The notes under the pieces were generated by a model. The model ran no database searches, had not been told where the DNA came from, and saw nothing but the letters and a program-made list of their open reading frames with translations. From positions 88,282-152,281 of the forward strand of contig CAVTFR010000009.1 in NCBI GenBank assembly GCA_963734025.1: a stretch of DNA of 64,000 nucleotides. Reading direction: 5' to 3'. The DNA comes from JACVRW01 sp963734025. GTDB taxonomy: Bacteria; Actinomycetota; Thermoleophilia; Solirubrobacterales; Thermoleophilaceae. Below are positions 26,380 through 34,459 of the stretch, piece after piece; the stretch's first letter is position 1; each line of letters opens with the position of its first letter. The translations under genes were made by a program, and so were the position numbers.

Positions 26380-27158
26380 GCGACCACCCCGGCGGCGATC
26401 CGCAGGGGCACGAGCAGGGTCAGCACCGCGGCCACGAACGCGACGTCCGCACGCCCGAAGACGAGCGGGACGAGCCGCGGCATGCGGCCGTCGTAACCGC
26501 GCGCGAGCATCGCGATGTAAACCCGCTCGCCGCGCGAGTATGTGCGCAGGAAGAGCGCGGTCGCGACCCGGCCGAGAGCCGCGGCGTGCAGCGCGTTGCG
26601 CGGCTCATAGCCGCGTGCGGCGAGCGCGGCGCGCATGCGACCAACCTCCTCGACGATCACGAACAGGTAGCGGTACATGAACGCCGCGATCAGGATCAGC
26701 ACGCGCGGCAGACGCATCGACTCGAGCCCGCGCAGGACAGAGGGGAAGGTGGTCGTGGCGCCCAGCAGGACCGCCGCGACCGTCCCGATGGTGGCCTTGG
26801 CCGCGACCACGGCGAAGGTCTCGAGGCCCGCCTGATGGAGGGTGAGCGGGCCGAGCGACCATGTCTGGCCGCCCGTGCGGAAGAGCGGGATCAGCAGCGC
26901 TGCGAGGAGCACGACCGGGAGGACGAACCGCGCCCGGCGCCAGACGTCGCCGGGACTCACGCGCGCGAGGGATGCCACCCCGACGAGGACGAGCCCGCAG
27001 GCGGCGAACACCGGCCATGCCTCGATCGGGGTCGAGACCGCGACGATCGTCACGGACACGAGCCCGACGATCTTCGCTCGCGGGTCGAGCCGGTGAACCG
27101 GGCTGGCGGGATCTCCCGCCAGCCCCGTCAGCTCGAGCGAGTGGTTGCAGAGGGCCAC
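26376..27158 (-). CDS. cbiQ: Energy-coupling factor transporter transmembrane subunit
   Basis: 260 aa, CbiQ/EcfT family. The two Ala-Arg-Gly coupling motifs expected in this family are visible as ALAARGYEPR and AMLARGYDGRMP; they dock onto CbiO. HRLDPRAKI near the N-terminus is also typical. About five to six transmembrane helices. It begins 14 bp after the cbiN-like gene. With CbiO and CbiM it forms a cobalt or nickel importer. Confidence 0.93.
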   Translation of the reverse strand: MALCNHSLELTGLAGDPASPVHRLDPRAKIVGLVSVTIVAVSTPIEAWPVFAACGLVLVGVASLARVSPGDVWRRARFVLPVVLLAALLIPLFRTGGQTWSLGPLTLHQAGLETFAVVAAKATIGTVAAVLLGATTTFPSVLRGLESMRLPRVLILIAAFMYRYLFVIVEEVGRMRAALAARGYEPRNALHAAALGRVATALFLRTYSRGERVYIAMLARGYDGRMPRLVPLVFGRADVAFVAAVLTLLVPLRIAAGVVA

Positions 27159-27171
27159 CGGCTCGAGGTCC

Positions 27172-27504
27172 TCAGGCCGGCGCTCCTCGCGGACCGGCCG
27201 CGTCGGGCCTGCGCCTCACGAGCCAGGCGAGCCCCCAGCCGATCGCGAATACGCCGAGCGTGCCGACGAAGCCGGCCACGCCGGTCGCGACGCGCTCGTT
27301 CTCGATCCCGGGGAAGGCATAGTCCGGGATCGGCGAGTCCTCCTGAAGGCTGTGAAGCTTGCCCTCGTCGAGGAACGCCTTCTCTTCGGCGACCTTCTCG
27401 AGGCCGTCGGGGTTAGGCGAAGCGAACGGCGAGACCGCCGTGGCCAGCCCGACCGCCACGGCCAGCGCCACGACGACGAACACCCCTGTCGGGATCCTCC
27501 GCAT
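27172..27504 (-). CDS. CbiN-like PDGLE-domain subunit
   Basis: 110 aa with an N-terminal helix, a soluble loop beginning FASPNPDGLEKVAEEKAF, and a C-terminal helix followed by a basic tail. The PDGLE element and two-helix topology match the PDGLE/CbiN-type auxiliary subunit of Co/Ni ECF transporters. Starts 1 bp after cbiM ends. Needed with CbiM for substrate capture in characterised systems. Confidence 0.88.
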   Translation of the reverse strand: MRRIPTGVFVVVALAVAVGLATAVSPFASPNPDGLEKVAEEKAFLDEGKLHSLQEDSPIPDYAFPGIENERVATGVAGFVGTLGVFAIGWGLAWLVRRRPDAAGPRGAPA

Positions 27505-27505
27505 C

Positions 27506-28219
27506 TCAGGCCTCCAATCCGATCGTGGGCCCGAGCGGCTGCGCCGCGGGCTGCTTGAGCTCCTCGGGCGCGAGCGCGACGAGGTCCGGCCGCGACGCCA
27601 GCACCGCGCTCACGGCCGCCACGGTGATGATCGCCTCGCCGATCCCGATCAGCGAATGCACGCCGAGCATCGCAGGCAGGGAGGTGCCGAGCGGGATCGT
27701 GTCCGAGACCGCGAGCTCGAAGCTCGTCGCGGCCGCGCCGACCATCACCGCAAGCCACGAGACCACGCCGGCGACGCCGAGGAAGGCGGCACGTGTGTGC
27801 GGCAGGACTCGGATGGCAGCCACGACCATGAAGCCCGCCAGGAGCGCGCCGAGGACGCCCATGTTGAGGACGTTGGCCCCGAGCGCCGAGATGCCGCCAT
27901 CGGCGAACGCGAACGCCTGGACGGAGATCACCACCGCCATCACGAGGCAGGCGAGCCAGGGGCCGAGCAGCACGGCGGCGAGCGTCGCGCCGAGGAAGTG
28001 GCCGCTCGTGCCGCCGGCGATCGGGAAGTTGAGCATCTGGGCAGCGAAGATGAACGCCGCGAGGACGCCGAGGAGCGGCACGCGCGCGTCGTCGAGCTCC
28101 ACGTTTGCGACCCGTAGCGCGTACGCGACGGCGGCGATCGCCACCACGCCGCAGGCGAGCGCAACTCCGCCGCTCAGGAAGCCGTCCGGGATGTGTAGGG
28201 CTATCGGGATGTCGAGCAC
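27506..28219 (-). CDS. cbiM: Cobalt/nickel ECF transporter substrate-binding subunit
   Basis: 237 aa. The extreme N-terminus contains LHIPDGFLSG; the His of this motif (together with the N-terminal amine in CbiM/NikM structures) binds the metal. Other conserved parts: NFPIAGGTSGHFLGATLAAVLLGPW and GVHSLIGIGEAIIT. Start is GTG 28219, preceded by GAGAGGAG at good spacing. In the NikM/CbiM family His at position 2 matters after processing; here a few residues precede LHIPDG, so the true mature end may differ. Starts 26 bp after the fur stop. Confidence 0.93.
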   Translation of the reverse strand: MLDIPIALHIPDGFLSGGVALACGVVAIAAVAYALRVANVELDDARVPLLGVLAAFIFAAQMLNFPIAGGTSGHFLGATLAAVLLGPWLACLVMAVVISVQAFAFADGGISALGANVLNMGVLGALLAGFMVVAAIRVLPHTRAAFLGVAGVVSWLAVMVGAAATSFELAVSDTIPLGTSLPAMLGVHSLIGIGEAIITVAAVSAVLASRPDLVALAPEELKQPAAQPLGPTIGLEA

Positions 28220-28245
28220 GCGCTGGGCTCCTCTCTCGTTAGGGT

Positions 28246-28710
28246 TCAGGTCTCCTCGCGGGCGCAGTCCGCGCAGAGGCCGAGGATCGGGAAGTGGCTG
28301 AAGCGCGCCTCGTAGCCGAAGCGCTCGTGGATGATGGTCCGCACGTCGTCCATGTCGGACGGCTCGACCGCCATCACGGCGTTGCACGAGTCGCAGACCA
28401 GGTACTCGCGCTCGCGGGCGCCGGTCGGCATGTACAGGCCGGGGCCATGGCCGAGATGGCAGTGCCGTACGAGCCCGACCTGCTCGAGCGTCTCGAGGTT
28501 GCGGTACACCGACGCGAGGTCCGAGCGCGGCAGGCGGCCGGCAAGGCCGTCGGCGATCTGCTCGGCCGAGATCGGGGCATCCGCGGCGTAGAGCGCCTCG
28601 AGGACGAGCCGCCGCGCCGACGAGATCCGCATCCCTCGCGCCCGCATCGCCTCGACGGCGGATTCCACGTCGGGGGCTTCGAGCGAAGGACCTGTGTGCG
28701 GAGCCGTCAT
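28246..28710 (-). CDS. FUR-family metalloregulator (Zur/Nur/Fur type not resolved)
   Basis: 154 aa. The winged-helix DNA-binding half includes MRISSARRLVLEALYAAD and LPRSDLASVYRNLETLEQVGLV. The dimerisation half has the structural-zinc cysteines CDSC and CADC, plus HCHLGHG and the distal His-rich IIHERFGYEARFSHFP. It sits inside the metal cluster, 54 bp after the NicO gene and 26 bp before cbiM. A palindrome at 28747-28760 lies 36-49 bp upstream, suggesting autoregulation. Which metal it senses cannot be read from the sequence; nickel, cobalt or zinc fit the context. Confidence 0.92.
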   Translation of the reverse strand: MTAPHTGPSLEAPDVESAVEAMRARGMRISSARRLVLEALYAADAPISAEQIADGLAGRLPRSDLASVYRNLETLEQVGLVRHCHLGHGPGLYMPTGAREREYLVCDSCNAVMAVEPSDMDDVRTIIHERFGYEARFSHFPILGLCADCAREET

Positions 28711-28746
28711 GTCAACCCAATACGAACGGAACCTAATATCGGATCA

Positions 28747-28760
28747 GTCGCAATTGCAAC
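28747..28760. promoter_or_regulatory. Candidate FUR-family operator, site 1
   Basis: GTCGCAATTGCAAC, a dyad centred on GCAATTGC with arms matching outward except for one C/T difference. It occupies the short gap between the NicO stop and the fur start. An 11/14 match is found at 33361-33374 upstream of the DUF4331 gene. Short TTGCAA-type half-sites are known for actinobacterial FUR-family repressors such as Nur, though spacing differs here. Confidence 0.55.
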
Positions 28761-28764
28761 TAAT

Positions 28765-30412
28765 TCACACTACGCCCGGGATGGCGTTCGCCGTGAGCAG
28801 GCAGCCCACGCCGACGATCACCACGGCCGAGGCGGCTGGTAGCGCCGCTGCGACCCTGCTCAGGGCCGCGCCTCCGCGCCCTCCGGTGCTCAGGCGTCCC
28901 AGCCTGGGGAGCAGCTTGCGCGCGTAGACGACGGCCAGGCCGAGCGCCGTCAGCGTGCCGGCGAGTCCGAGGCTGAACGCGACGATCAGGAGCAGACCGA
29001 GCCCGATCTGGTGCTGGGCGATCGCCCCGAGCAGGACGACGAGCGCCGACGGGCACGGGATCAGCCCCGCTGCCGCGCCGAGGCCGATAAGGCTGCGATT
29101 CGTGACCGTGTGGTCGGAGTCGGGCGCGTGGTCGTGGTGGTGGTGATCGTCGTGGCCGTGCCCGTGCTCGCGGCCGCGCAGGTGGTCCATGAAGTGCTGG
29201 AAGCCCGCCTGCGTGAGGGAGTGGGCGTGGTCGTGCGAGTGGGAGTGGTCGTGCGAGTGGGAGTGGCGGTGGCCGTGATCGTGGTCGTGCGGAGTGGCCG
29301 TGATCGTGGTCGTGGGAGTGGGAGTGGCCGTGCTCGTGGTGCCCATGCCCGCCGTCGGGGCTCGGCCCGGCATCCGCGCTCAGCGCGACGCCATTTTCGG
29401 CCGCGGCGCGGCGGGCCCGCGCCCAGCGCACCCGTGAGCGCAGCACCCCGGCGCCGATCGCCACGACGAGCGCACCGGAGACCAGGTTGAGCCACGGGTA
29501 CAGGTCCTCGGGCAGGATGTACTGCGACAGCGCGAGCGTGACGAACCCGAGCATGAACACACCGATGGTGTGGGCGATCGTGACGGTGGCGCCGAGCGCC
29601 ACCGCGTGTCGCGGCTTGCCCTTCGTCCCGACCAGGTAGGCGGCGACCATCGCCTTGCCGTGGCCGGGCGAGAGCGCGTGCAGCGCGCCCCAGCCGAAGG
29701 CCGCGAGCAGCAGGATGAACAGCACGCCCTCGCCGGCCGCCGCTTGCTCGAAGAGCGCGGCGAAGCCGTCGCCCCCGGTGCGGCTGGTGGACACCTCGCC
29801 GGCGCCCTCGGAGCGTGGCGCCGTCAGCGTGCCGCTACCGGGTGCCACCGAGAAAGATGCCTCGCGGCGGTCGAGCGGGCTGTTCAGCAGATCCTCCGGG
29901 TAGCGGCGCAGGCCGTTGGTGGGATCCCCGCTCGGCGCCTGGGTGCGCACCGCGGTGTCCTCACCGGCCGCGGACACGATCGCCTTCCAGCCCACGCGGT
30001 CCTCGAAGGTTTCGTCCTCGAGCCCGACCCGCCGCGGCGAGTCCACAGCCGCGCTGAGGTCGACCTCGAGCCGCGTGGTCTTGAGGCCGCCCGCACCCGG
30101 CGGGAAGCTGAGGCTCGGCTCGCCCACCCGGCGCAGCTCGGCCGGCCGCCCGTCGACGCTGAGCGAGAGCCCGCGCTCCACCTCGTCGAGCTTGCGCTGG
30201 AGCAGCTCGGCGCGCGGAATGCCGCGCTCCTGGACGGTCGGGATCTCCGCCTGGTCGAGCACGTAGCGGACGTCCACGCGCTCCGCCGAGATGGACACCT
30301 TCGACATGTGATTGATCGAGAAGTTGCCGAGCGGGTGCGCCTGCGCGGCAGGCGCGGCGAGCGCCAGCACGCCAAGGGCCAGCAGCGCCGGCAACAGCAT
30401 CCGTGCCTTCAT
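28765..30412 (-). CDS. NicO/RcnA-like nickel-cobalt transporter with His-rich loop (one frameshift)
   Basis: About 548 aa once a single-base shift near 29290 is corrected. Signal peptide, then a ~200-residue extracytoplasmic domain starting HPLGNFSINHMSKVSI, then the membrane part: HALSPGHGKAMVAAYLVG is the NicO/RcnA metal motif, followed by three helices, a long cytoplasmic His/Asp/Gly loop and three more helices (GLGAAAGLIPCPSALVVLLGA). In the present sequence one extra base within the repetitive GTGGTCGTG tract throws the loop out of frame; removing it restores HDHDHGHRHSHSHDHSHSHDHAHS and the whole C-terminal half. ATG overlaps the TPR gene stop (ATGA). RcnA proteins with such loops export Ni/Co, so efflux is possible beside the CbiMNQO importer. 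Confidence 0.85.
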
Positions 30413-31716
30413 CGGAGTCCCTCCTCGAGGAGTGCCGCCGACGCCGGCGGCAGCGCGGCCCGGCCGCGCCGGGCGAGGTCGAAGTAGCGCTCGGCAGCCT
30501 GCGGCCGGCCGACCCGCTCATGGGCGACCGCGGCGTGCAGGCTGTAGAGCGGATCGCGCGAGCCGGTGCGTAGCGCGCGGCGGGCCCAGGCGGCGCCCGC
30601 GCGAGCGTCACCTGAGCGGACGAGCGCCCAGCCGAGAGCGTCCGCGGAGCGGATGCTCGGCGCGCGCTCCCAGACCCGGCGGCCGAGCGCCACCGCCCGG
30701 CGCGGGTCGCCGTGGTCTGCCTCGAAGAGGACGGCCTCGGCGTCGGGGAGCGTGTCAGCGGCGGCGTACAGCTGCTGCTGCGCGCGCGCCGCGTCGAGCG
30801 CCGACTCGGCCGCGCCCGGGCGCCCGTGGGCCTGTTCGACCTGGGCGAGCAGCGTCAGCGTGGCGGTCAGCGGCAGCTGCGCCGCGGCGCGACGCAGGCG
30901 GGCGGCGGCTCTCCCCAGATCGCCGCCCGCCGCGTCGGCGCGTGCGAGTCCGATCGTGCCGGCTGGGTAGCCGGGCAGTGATCGGAGCGCAGCCGTATAG
31001 GCGAGCCGCGCCGCTGCGACCCGCCCTCTCTGAAGCTGAAGATCGCCGAGCAGGACCTGGACGTAGGCGACGTTCTCGGGGTCGCCGCCGCCGGCCGAGA
31101 CCGCGAGCCGCATCGCCGCGACGGCGCCTGTCAGGTCACCGGTCAGCTCGCGGAGGTAGGACACGCGCGAGTAGGAGGTCAGGTTCGGCTTGACGTCGAG
31201 CAGCTGCTCGAGGGTGCTCTCCGCGGCGCCGTAGCGGCCGAGCTCGACCTGGGCGTCAGCGATCTCGGGCAGCGAGCTGACGAGACCCGGCGCGAGCTGC
31301 TGCGCCTCCCGTCCGCGCCGCAACTGCGCGAGGAAGTCGTGTCGGAGCCCGGCGAGCGTGCCGGCGCCCAGCACCGCGTCGACGTTGCGGGCGTCGCGCC
31401 GCAGAGCGGCGTCGAAGCTCTGCCCGGCGCGCGAGTAGAAGCCGGGATCGCCGCTCTCGCGGGCCCTCTGGAGATACGCCTCGCCGAGGGCGGCGTAGAC
31501 GCCGGCGCTCGCGTCGGCGTCGGCCGCGGCGCGCTGGAGGATCGAGATGCGCTCGGCCGCGGACGCGGCGGGCGGGATCTCGGCGCCTGCGGCGGGGCCG
31601 TCCGCGGCGAGCTCGAGGTCGCGACCGCCACCGAACGACAGGATCAGGGCGAGCGTGAGGCCGAAGGCGGCGAGCGGAGCGAGGAGCTTGAGGAGATTTG
31701 GGCGAATCGTGGTCAT
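30409..31716 (-). CDS. Exported TPR-repeat protein
   Basis: 435 aa. An N-terminal hydrophobic helix (LLKLLAPLAAFGLTLALILSF) acts as signal anchor. The rest is Ala/Arg-rich helical repeats of about 34 residues with TPR-type positions (AAADADASAGVYAALGEAYL, AQVELGRYGAAESTLEQLLD, LLGDLQLQRGRVAAARLAY), probably 9-11 repeats. ATG 31716 follows AGAGGA. The stop overlaps the NicO start, so the two are co-translated. It lies between a DUF4331 gene and NicO, an arrangement I recall from other actinobacteria. A scaffold role on the outer face of the membrane is inferred. Confidence 0.85.
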   Translation of the reverse strand: MTTIRPNLLKLLAPLAAFGLTLALILSFGGGRDLELAADGPAAGAEIPPAASAAERISILQRAAADADASAGVYAALGEAYLQRARESGDPGFYSRAGQSFDAALRRDARNVDAVLGAGTLAGLRHDFLAQLRRGREAQQLAPGLVSSLPEIADAQVELGRYGAAESTLEQLLDVKPNLTSYSRVSYLRELTGDLTGAVAAMRLAVSAGGGDPENVAYVQVLLGDLQLQRGRVAAARLAYTAALRSLPGYPAGTIGLARADAAGGDLGRAAARLRRAAAQLPLTATLTLLAQVEQAHGRPGAAESALDAARAQQQLYAAADTLPDAEAVLFEADHGDPRRAVALGRRVWERAPSIRSADALGWALVRSGDARAGAAWARRALRTGSRDPLYSLHAAVAHERVGRPQAAERYFDLARRGRAALPPASAALLEEGLR

Positions 31717-31747
31717 TTGAAGTCCTCTGTGGGGAGATGGCCCGGCG

Positions 31748-31774
31748 GCCCGCCCGTCACGAGGACGGGCGGGC
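31748..31774 (-). terminator. GC-rich hairpin between DUF4331 and TPR genes
   Basis: Perfect 11-bp stem GCCCGCCCGTC / GACGGGCGGGC with a 5-base loop, 17 bp past the DUF4331 stop. No T-run follows on the minus strand, so it may attenuate transcription or protect the 3' end of the DUF4331 message rather than stop all read-through. Confidence 0.6.
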
Positions 31775-31791
31775 ACCGGTTACCGGGGGTG

Positions 31792-33237
31792 CTACGGCAG
31801 CTGCGCAGGCGGGGGCTGCGGCACGGGGGCGTGCTGCGGCTCGATCCGCTTGAGCGTGCTGTTGAACCCGTCGTTCGCCAGGGCGACGTACGGGAACATC
31901 GACCGGAGCGGCTTGTCGTTCTGGTCGACGCCGTCCCCGAGCGGGATGTTCTTCGCGGGGGACAGCAGAGCGCCCGCGATCACGCGGAGCTCGATGTCAA
32001 CGACGTCATCCGTCAGACGCCGGCCGTTCGGGAACCCGGCGAGGTCTCCCGCCAGGACGCCGAAGCGGTTCGGCTTGGCCGACGGTGCCACGCCCAGGTT
32101 CAGCTTGAGCGTGTCGGCCGCTGCAGGGTTCTTGCCGATCTGCGTCAGTCCGGGCACGCCGGTCAGCAGGGCCTGCACGATGTCGGTCCGGTTCGTCTCC
32201 TGGATGCCGAGGCCGAACAGCGCGTTGAGGATGCGCGCCGGCTCCGGGTTGAGCGCGAACTGACCGAAGTTCTTCGCATCGTCCGCGGGGGACGTGGCGT
32301 TGAACTTGTCCTTCTTGCCGATCGGGATGATCACCTCGTTGATGAGGGGGTTACCCAAGCGGCTGACCTGCACGTAGCCGTCGCCACCGCGCTTGCGCTT
32401 GCTCGGCGCGAGCACGGAGCCACGCTTGCGCTCGGTGGTCGACCACACGCCGACGACGGCGTTGTTCGACTTCATGTCGCCGACCTGCTTGCCGTCGCGC
32501 GTGACCTCACGCTCCGGCACCTGCAGCACGAACGACTTGGTGTTGTAGCCCGCTACGTCGTCCTTGCCGCCGCCCTGGTTGCCGAGCCCGATGTTCGGAC
32601 GGCCGGGCTTGTCGATGTTGATGCCGTCGAAGACCGCACCGAGATCGACGAAGAACGCGTCGTCCGCCGGGGTGACGATCGTCTTGCCGCCGCCCCTGAG
32701 CGGGGTGACGCCACCGGCCTCCACCTGAGCGAAGTTCGGGATCGTCTTGGGTCCGACGTTGTCCGGCACGACCGGAGCGTTGTCGGCGATGCGCTTCGAG
32801 CTCACCAGCCGGCGGTTCTTGTAGGTCTCCTTGTAGAGGTCATAGGTCTGGACGAGGTTGATGTCCGGATCCTTGACCGAGTCGACCGTCGGAGCCGCAT
32901 ACAGGAACGAGTTGGGGTTGCGGAACCGCGTCGTGAACTTCCAGCGGTACGCAACGTCCTCGTACCCGTCGCCCGTGTTGTCGATCTTGACGTAATAACG
33001 GGCGTTCTCGTCAAGCGGGTAGAAGTTCGGCCCGCCCGCCGGATCCGCGAGCGGAATCCAGTTGGCAACGACCGTCAGGCTGCCCGGGGCGTCCTGAGCC
33101 GTGTAGGCCCAGACGTCCGTGTTGTCCGCAGTCGGATCCTTGAGGATCCGGGGCGCTTCGCGATGGCTCGAGCCGATGCTCAGTGGCACCGCTACAGCGA
33201 GGGCCAACAGGGCCGCGAGAAGCGAGAGTCTCTTCAT
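31792..33237 (-). CDS. Secreted DUF4331 protein
   Basis: 481 aa with a Sec signal peptide (LSLLAALLALAVAVPLSIGSS). It begins the mature part with SHREAPRILKDPTADNTDVWAY, the hallmark of DUF4331 (proteins annotated as DUF4331, often seen with transporter genes). Also NPNSFLYAAP and NEVIIPIGKKDKFN. Function is unknown; the SHREAP motif may coordinate metal, which is conjecture. It is the first gene of the cluster that continues with the TPR and NicO genes. ATG 33237 is preceded by AGAGGAGCTC. A candidate operator lies 124-137 bp upstream. Confidence 0.9.
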   Translation of the reverse strand: MKRLSLLAALLALAVAVPLSIGSSHREAPRILKDPTADNTDVWAYTAQDAPGSLTVVANWIPLADPAGGPNFYPLDENARYYVKIDNTGDGYEDVAYRWKFTTRFRNPNSFLYAAPTVDSVKDPDINLVQTYDLYKETYKNRRLVSSKRIADNAPVVPDNVGPKTIPNFAQVEAGGVTPLRGGGKTIVTPADDAFFVDLGAVFDGINIDKPGRPNIGLGNQGGGKDDVAGYNTKSFVLQVPEREVTRDGKQVGDMKSNNAVVGVWSTTERKRGSVLAPSKRKRGGDGYVQVSRLGNPLINEVIIPIGKKDKFNATSPADDAKNFGQFALNPEPARILNALFGLGIQETNRTDIVQALLTGVPGLTQIGKNPAAADTLKLNLGVAPSAKPNRFGVLAGDLAGFPNGRRLTDDVVDIELRVIAGALLSPAKNIPLGDGVDQNDKPLRSMFPYVALANDGFNSTLKRIEPQHAPVPQPPPAQLP

Positions 33238-33360
33238 CAGAGCTCCTCTTTGATTGATGGGCCAGGGATGTCCCGGGCACTCACTGGCCGATTCATTCGC
33301 GCCGGCGGGGAAGTCGGATCACTCGAGGAACTCCTGCAAATCAGCCACTTCTGTAGCTGC

Positions 33361-33374
33361 CTCGCAACTGCGAC
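33361..33374. promoter_or_regulatory. Candidate FUR-family operator, site 2
   Basis: CTCGCAACTGCGAC contains the perfect dyad TCGCA-AC-TGCGA. It matches the fur-upstream site at 28747 in 11 of 14 positions. It lies in the 219-bp divergent gap between the DUF4331 gene (minus) and the anti-sigma-type kinase gene (plus), so it could act on either. Confidence 0.5.
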
Positions 33375-33456
33375 GCGATCTCATCAGGGACCCCGAGTAA
33401 TCCGCAGGGCAACTTGGCGCGTAAGACTTCACCAATACCTGCGTTAGAGACGGTGG

Positions 33457-33852
33457 ATGGCCGGATTCACCCCGCGACAGCATTCGATCAGTGCCGATGT
33501 GGCGCGCCTGAAGGAGGCCCGCGACTTCGCCGAGCGCTGCGCGGCCGACTTCGGCCTCGGCGAGGACGACACCTACCTGGTGAAGCTCGCCATCAGCGAG
33601 GCAGTCACGAACGCCATTCAGCACGGCTCCTCCTCGCCCAGCGACCCGATCGTGATCACCGTCGGGGAGGAGTCGGGCGCGCTCGTGTTCGAGGTCGAGG
33701 ACACCGGCCGTTTCAGGCCGCGGGTCCGCCGCGGGGTGCTGCCCGAGTCCGGCCGCGGCCTCGAGTTCATGCGGCTGCTCATGGACGAGGTCGACCTGCG
33801 GCCCGGCATAGGCGGGACGCTTCTGCGCTTCTCCAAGCGGCCGCTGCTCTGA
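33457..33852 (+). CDS. RsbW-type anti-sigma factor / serine kinase (HATPase)
   Basis: 131 aa GHKL-type ATPase of the HATPase_c_2 group. N-box text EAVTNAIQHGS, G1 box VEDTGRF and G2 region GRGLEFMRLLMDEVD are present. Such proteins bind or phosphorylate anti-anti-sigma (STAS) partners and sequester sigma factors. No sigma or STAS gene is adjacent, but a STAS protein is encoded at the far right of this window (63082-63678). ATG at 33457 directly follows GACGGTGG. It stands alone between divergent and unrelated genes. Confidence 0.85.
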   Translation: MAGFTPRQHSISADVARLKEARDFAERCAADFGLGEDDTYLVKLAISEAVTNAIQHGSSSPSDPIVITVGEESGALVFEVEDTGRFRPRVRRGVLPESGRGLEFMRLLMDEVDLRPGIGGTLLRFSKRPLL

Positions 33853-34016
33853 GCGGGGGCTTTGGCGCCCCGACGGCGGCCATTCGCCGCCGAAAGAGGA
33901 CGACCGCCGGGCGAATCTCTCGCTAGGGGAGGTCGTCACCGGCCGTCGCCGGGGCAGACCTACATTCGCCGTCGTACGGGGTGGTCCTCCCGGCCGCCAA
34001 TTAATATGGCTCGCCC

Positions 34017-34397
34017 GTGCGCCGTCCGCTCGCCATCGCCCTCGCGCTCGCCGCGTCGCTGCTTGCCGCCTGCGGCGGCGAGATCGAGGTTCCGGAGGAC
34101 GATCAGACGGCTCATCGCGGCGCCGTCCTCTTCAACGAGCGCTGCTCGGGCTGTCATTCGCTCGAGGCCGCGAACGCCTACGGATCGAAGCCGGAGGGAC
34201 AGCTCCAGGGCGGCGAGCGCACCAACGGGCCGAACTTCAACGTGCGCAAGGAGAGCCGCGACGACGTGCTCTTCGCGATCCGCAACGGCGGCTTCTCGGG
34301 GGCGATCATGCCGGCGAACATCGTTGTCGGCGAGGACGCCGAGGCGGTGGCCGACTTTCTGTCCGAGTATTCGGGCCAGGAGAGCGGCGGGGGATGA
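34017..34397 (+). CDS. Lipoprotein cytochrome c
   Basis: 126 aa. A signal peptide ends in the lipobox LLAAC (Cys19). A single c-type haem motif CSGCH (43-47) follows, and MPAN near residue 97 provides the axial methionine. Small monohaem class I cytochrome, membrane-anchored on the outer face, likely carrying electrons to a terminal oxidase or from a quinol:cytochrome c reductase (neither in window). Start GTG 34017; TAATAT lies about 9 nt upstream, consistent with a leaderless message. Confidence 0.9.
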   Translation: MRRPLAIALALAASLLAACGGEIEVPEDDQTAHRGAVLFNERCSGCHSLEAANAYGSKPEGQLQGGERTNGPNFNVRKESRDDVLFAIRNGGFSGAIMPANIVVGEDAEAVADFLSEYSGQESGGG

Positions 34398-34459
34398 TGT
34401 GACCACGTCCGGCCAGACGGACGAGTGACGCGGGCGCCGGCCGGCCGCAACGTGGCGCC

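Noticed and set aside
28220..28245. Cobalamin riboswitch upstream of cbiM
   Set aside because: The gap to fur is only 26 bp, too short for a riboswitch.
29200..29345. GTGGGAGTGG/GTGGTCGTG repeats as a non-coding repeat or G-quadruplex element
   Set aside because: They encode the His-rich loop of the NicO protein on the minus strand; a structural DNA role cannot be shown here.
33238..33456. Cobalamin or other riboswitch upstream of the DUF4331 gene
   Set aside because: No B12-box-like conserved text or multi-helix arrangement could be recognised; only the short dyad stands out.
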